Source: SG8-41 sp032123035
GTDB taxonomy: Bacteria > Pseudomonadota > Gammaproteobacteria > Burkholderiales > SG8-41
NCBI GenBank assembly: GCA_032123035.1
Contig: JAQBFV010000227.1
Coordinates: 1-17,181, forward strand
Direction of reading: 5' to 3'
DNA: 17,181 nucleotides
Shown: positions 14,751-17,181 of the stretch, piece after piece
Layout: each line of letters begins with the position of its first letter
Numbering within the stretch: position 1 is the first letter of the stretch
Notes under the pieces: generated by a model
Database searches by the model: none
What the model was told of the DNA's origin: nothing
What the model saw: only the letters and a program-made list of their open reading frames with translations
Made by a program: the position numbers and the translations under genes

Positions 14751-15712
14751 TGTGGCTCAATCCCTCGAACCCGCAGCTCAACAAGAAAGGCCAGCTCCAC
14801 CACTTGCTCACGCTGGAGGGCCTGCCGGCGGAGATCCTGTGGCAGATACTGGATACCGCGAAGTCATTTGTCGGGGTCAAGGTCAAAAAAGTGCCGCTGC
14901 TGCGCGGCAAGGCGATCTTCAATCTTTTCTTCGAGCCATCCACGCGCACCCGCACGACCTTCGAGATCGCGGCGAAGCGCCTCTCGGCCGACGTCATCAA
15001 CCTGAACATCAACGCCTCGTCCCAGAGCAAGGGAGAGAGTCTGCTCGACACCGTCGACAACCTCTCGGCGATGCACGCGGACATGTTCATCGTGCGCCAC
15101 GGCGAAAGCGGCGCGCCCCATTTCATCGCGCGGCACGTTGCGCCGGACATTCATGTCATTAACGCAGGGGACGGGCGCCATTCTCACCCGACCCAGGGCC
15201 TGCTCGACATGTACACGGTACGCCACTACAAGAAAGATTTCTCGAGTCTGCGCGTGGCGATCGTGGGCGACATTCTGCATTCCCGGGTCGCGCGTTCCCA
15301 GATCCATGCGCTCACGACCCTTGGATGTCCCGAGATTCGCGTCATCGCGCCCAAGACGCTGCTGCCCGCGAACGTGGAGCAGCTGGGCGTGCACGTCTAC
15401 CACGACATGCGGCAGGGCCTGAAGGACACGGACGTCGTGATGATGCTGCGGCTACAGAACGAGCGCATGCAGGGCATGCTGCTGCCCTCGGCCCAGGAGT
15501 TCTACAAGTCCTACGGCCTCACCGGAGACAAGCTTGCGCTCGCCAGGCCGGACGCGATCGTGCTTCACCCCGGGCCCATGAACCGCGGCGTGGAGATCGA
15601 TTCGAGCGTCGCCGACGGCAAACAGTCCGTGATCCTGCCGCAAGTCACTTTCGGCATCGCCATCCGGATGGCGGTGATGAGCATACTCGCCGGCACGAAG
15701 GGTAATGGGTGA
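14750..15712 (+). CDS. pyrB: Aspartate carbamoyltransferase catalytic subunit
   Basis: A 320-residue ATCase that condenses carbamoyl phosphate and aspartate, the committed step of pyrimidine synthesis. Binding motifs are intact: FEPSTRTRTTFE (61-72), the SQSKGES loop (91-97), R116 in IVRHGESG, HSHPTQGLLDMY (144-155), LHSRVARS (176-183) and LHPGPMNRGVE (272-282). The N-terminal extension before the core is of the kind seen in ATCases that assemble with a dihydroorotase-like partner. The gene starts on the last base of the pyrR stop. Its last codons and TGA (15710-15712) lie inside repeat element 7, so the C-terminal Gly-Asn-Gly is repeat-encoded. Confidence 0.97.
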   Translation: MWLNPSNPQLNKKGQLHHLLTLEGLPAEILWQILDTAKSFVGVKVKKVPLLRGKAIFNLFFEPSTRTRTTFEIAAKRLSADVINLNINASSQSKGESLLDTVDNLSAMHADMFIVRHGESGAPHFIARHVAPDIHVINAGDGRHSHPTQGLLDMYTVRHYKKDFSSLRVAIVGDILHSRVARSQIHALTTLGCPEIRVIAPKTLLPANVEQLGVHVYHDMRQGLKDTDVVMMLRLQNERMQGMLLPSAQEFYKSYGLTGDKLALARPDAIVLHPGPMNRGVEIDSSVADGKQSVILPQVTFGIAIRMAVMSILAGTKGNG

Positions 15713-15794
15713 TGGGTGATGCGTAATGAGTAGCGTCAAGAGCAAACGGTGGGTCACGACCGTTCTTGCGCATTACCCATTACCCATTACTCAT
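15701..15794. repeat. Mirror-image heptamer array, GGTAATG type (element 7)
   Basis: The left arm at 15701-15728 has GGTAATG, GGTGATG, GGTGATG and CGTAATG. The spacer is 15729-15770. The right arm at 15771-15794 has CATTACC, CATTACC, CATTACT and CAT. The left arm encodes the end of pyrB and its stop; the right arm ends 11 bp before the start of the next gene. It therefore fills the pyrB-pyrC' gap and leaves almost no room for a separate promoter or ribosome-binding site. Confidence 0.93.
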
Positions 15795-15805
15795 TTCGAT
15801 ACAAG

Positions 15806-17083
15806 ATGAAGATCCACATCAAAGGCGGCCGTCTGATCGACCCGAGGAGCGGCGTGGACGCCAAGAAAGACGTCTATATCGCTGCCGGCAAGATCGCGGG
15901 GATCGGCGATCCACCCAGTGGCTTCACCGCGAACCGGGTAATCGACGCGGCCAATCTCGTCGTGTGCCCGGGGTTGGTAGACCTGGCAGCGCGGCTTCGC
16001 GAGCCGGGCTTCGAGTACATGGCAACGCTCGAGTCGGAGATGAAAGCGGCAATTGCCGGCGGGGTGACGAGCCTCGCCTGCCCGCCCGACACCGACCCGC
16101 CGCTCGACGAGCCGGGCCTCGTGGAGATGCTCAAGTTCCGCGCGAAGAACCTCAATCAAGCCCACGTCTATCCGGTTGGCGCCCTCACCCAGGGCCTCCA
16201 GGGAGAGCGTCTCACCGAGATGGCCGAGCTCACGGAGGCCGGGTGTGTCGCGTTCTCGCATGCGGACTATCCGATTAGCGACAACGAAATGCTGCGGCGC
16301 GCGCTCCAGTACGCCGCGACGTTTGGTTTCCCGGTCTGGCTGCGACCCCAGGAAGCGGCACTGGCGCGGCACGGGGTGGCGCACGACGGGCAGGTCGCTA
16401 CCCGTCTCGGCTTGACTGGCATCCCGGTGTGCGCGGAAACCGTGGCGCTTTCGACCATCCTGATCCTCGTCAGAGAAACCGGCGCGCGCGTGCATCTCGC
16501 GCGGCTCTCGAGCGCCGAGGGCGTAGCACTGGTGCGTCAGGCGAAGGCGCAGGGGCTGCCCGTGAGCTGCGATATCGCCGCGCACCATGCGCACCTCACC
16601 GAAATGGACGTGGCCTATTTCGATCCGAACTGCCACGTAATGCCCCCGCTGCGGACCGAGCGCGACCGCGACGCGTTGCGCGCAGGGCTCGCGGACGGCA
16701 CCATCGACGCGATCTGTTCGGACCACACGCCGGTGGACGAGGACGCCAAGCAGCTGCCATTCGCGGTAGCCGAAGTCGGCGCGACCGGACTGGAGCTCTT
16801 GCTTCCGCTCACGCTCAAATGGGCGGACGAATCGAAGACACCCCTCCTCTCGGCGCTGGCAAAGATCACCGATGCGCCAGCACGGGTGCTCGGGATCGCC
16901 GCCGGCCACCTCACGCCCGGAGAGGTGGCCGACGTCTGCCTGTTCGACCCCGAACAATATTGGAAGATCGAGCCCAGCGCGCTGAAAAGCCAGGGCACGA
17001 ACAGCCCGTTCCTCGGTTTGGAATTGAAAGGCAAGGTGCGCCATACCCTGGTCGAAGGCCAGCTCGTCTACGAAGCCAAATAG
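15806..17083 (+). CDS. pyrC': Dihydroorotase-like PyrC' (PyrX), probably non-catalytic ATCase partner
   Basis: A 425-residue amidohydrolase-fold protein of the class I dihydroorotase family, with its metal site largely lost. The hallmark DxHxH-LREPG reads DLAAR-LREPG at 59-68, so both His are replaced (A61, R63). The FSDDG-type ligand region reads FSHAD (150-154). The HxED region reads RPQE (180-183), and the HxAH region reads HLAR (230-233). Only the late Asp of SDHTP (D306) is clearly kept. In Pseudomonas and relatives such inactive homologues (PyrC'/PyrX) are required structural partners of PyrB, and the position next to pyrB fits that role. ATG 15806 is chosen because it gives the standard MKIHIKGGRLIDP start; an upstream reading from 15749 would translate repeat element 7. 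The Shine-Dalgarno is weak. Confidence 0.93.
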   Translation: MKIHIKGGRLIDPRSGVDAKKDVYIAAGKIAGIGDPPSGFTANRVIDAANLVVCPGLVDLAARLREPGFEYMATLESEMKAAIAGGVTSLACPPDTDPPLDEPGLVEMLKFRAKNLNQAHVYPVGALTQGLQGERLTEMAELTEAGCVAFSHADYPISDNEMLRRALQYAATFGFPVWLRPQEAALARHGVAHDGQVATRLGLTGIPVCAETVALSTILILVRETGARVHLARLSSAEGVALVRQAKAQGLPVSCDIAAHHAHLTEMDVAYFDPNCHVMPPLRTERDRDALRAGLADGTIDAICSDHTPVDEDAKQLPFAVAEVGATGLELLLPLTLKWADESKTPLLSALAKITDAPARVLGIAAGHLTPGEVADVCLFDPEQYWKIEPSALKSQGTNSPFLGLELKGKVRHTLVEGQLVYEAK

Positions 17084-17086
17084 CCC

Positions 17087-17181
17087 GTTCAAGGTTTAAG
17101 GTTCCAGGTTCAAAGTTCAAGGAGCCACATCGTTCGCAGTGGGTCTCCATCCCTGAACTTGGAACTTTGAACTTTGAACTT
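17087..17181. repeat. Mirror-image heptamer array, GTTCAAG type (element 8)
   Basis: The left arm at 17087-17121 has GTTCAAG, GTTTAAG, GTTCCAG, GTTCAAA and GTTCAAG. The spacer is about 17122-17153. The right arm from 17154 has TGAACTT, GGAACTT, TGAACTT and TGAACTT, and runs to the window edge, so it may be longer. It starts 3 bp after the stop of the dihydroorotase-like gene. The unit type is that of element 1, at the opposite end of the window. Confidence 0.93.

Noticed and set aside
1..17181. tRNA, rRNA, insertion sequence or prophage genes
   Set aside because: None of the recognisable structures, transposase motifs or attachment-type repeats were seen.

Overview
The window looks like a GC-rich chromosomal segment of a proteobacterium, most likely a betaproteobacterium. 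The reasons are the fused kinase-like/GNAT form of ArgA, the yqgE-yqgF-pyrR-pyrB-pyrC' order, and the general protein character. This placement is by protein resemblance only. There are no rRNA or tRNA genes, transposases, phage genes or CRISPR arrays. The genes are core housekeeping genes.

Layout. Two gene groups diverge from a point near 9335-9443. Leftward (minus strand): rsmE (16S rRNA m3U methyltransferase), argA (N-acetylglutamate synthase), a membrane-anchored PAS-PAS-GGDEF-EAL cyclic-di-GMP enzyme coupled to argA, ppk1 (polyphosphate kinase) and a CYTH-CHAD protein of the polyphosphate-associated type. Rightward (plus strand): trkA and trkH (K+ uptake), then yqgE, yqgF/ruvX, pyrR, pyrB and a dihydroorotase-like gene. 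That last gene has lost nearly all metal ligands, so it should be the non-catalytic PyrC'/PyrX partner of aspartate transcarbamoylase. A catalytic dihydroorotase must then be encoded elsewhere.

The most striking content lies between the genes. Eight intergenic elements share one architecture: a run of 7-bp units (8-bp in two of them), a unique spacer of about 30-70 bp, then a run of the reverse-complement units. Each can fold into one long hairpin. The unit sequence differs between loci (AGGTTCA, GGCAATG, GGTGAAC, GTTCCGA, GGTAATG, GTGACTAA/G), but the design is constant. The elements press right against genes. The ppk1 and pyrB stop codons lie inside them, one overlaps the possible N-terminal coding region of yqgF, and one abuts the broken end of a photolyase remnant. 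They are absent from the argA/GGDEF-EAL junction, the ppk1 leader, the divergent rsmE/trkA promoter region and the trkA-trkH gap.

A decayed N-terminal fragment of a photolyase gene (phrB), readable in two frames, lies on the minus strand between trkH and yqgE. Smaller observations include a perfect 9-bp hairpin over a possible yqgF start codon, a strong ribosome-binding site in a small hairpin upstream of argA pointing at a possible ATT start, and an 11-bp sequence shared upstream of yqgE and pyrR.
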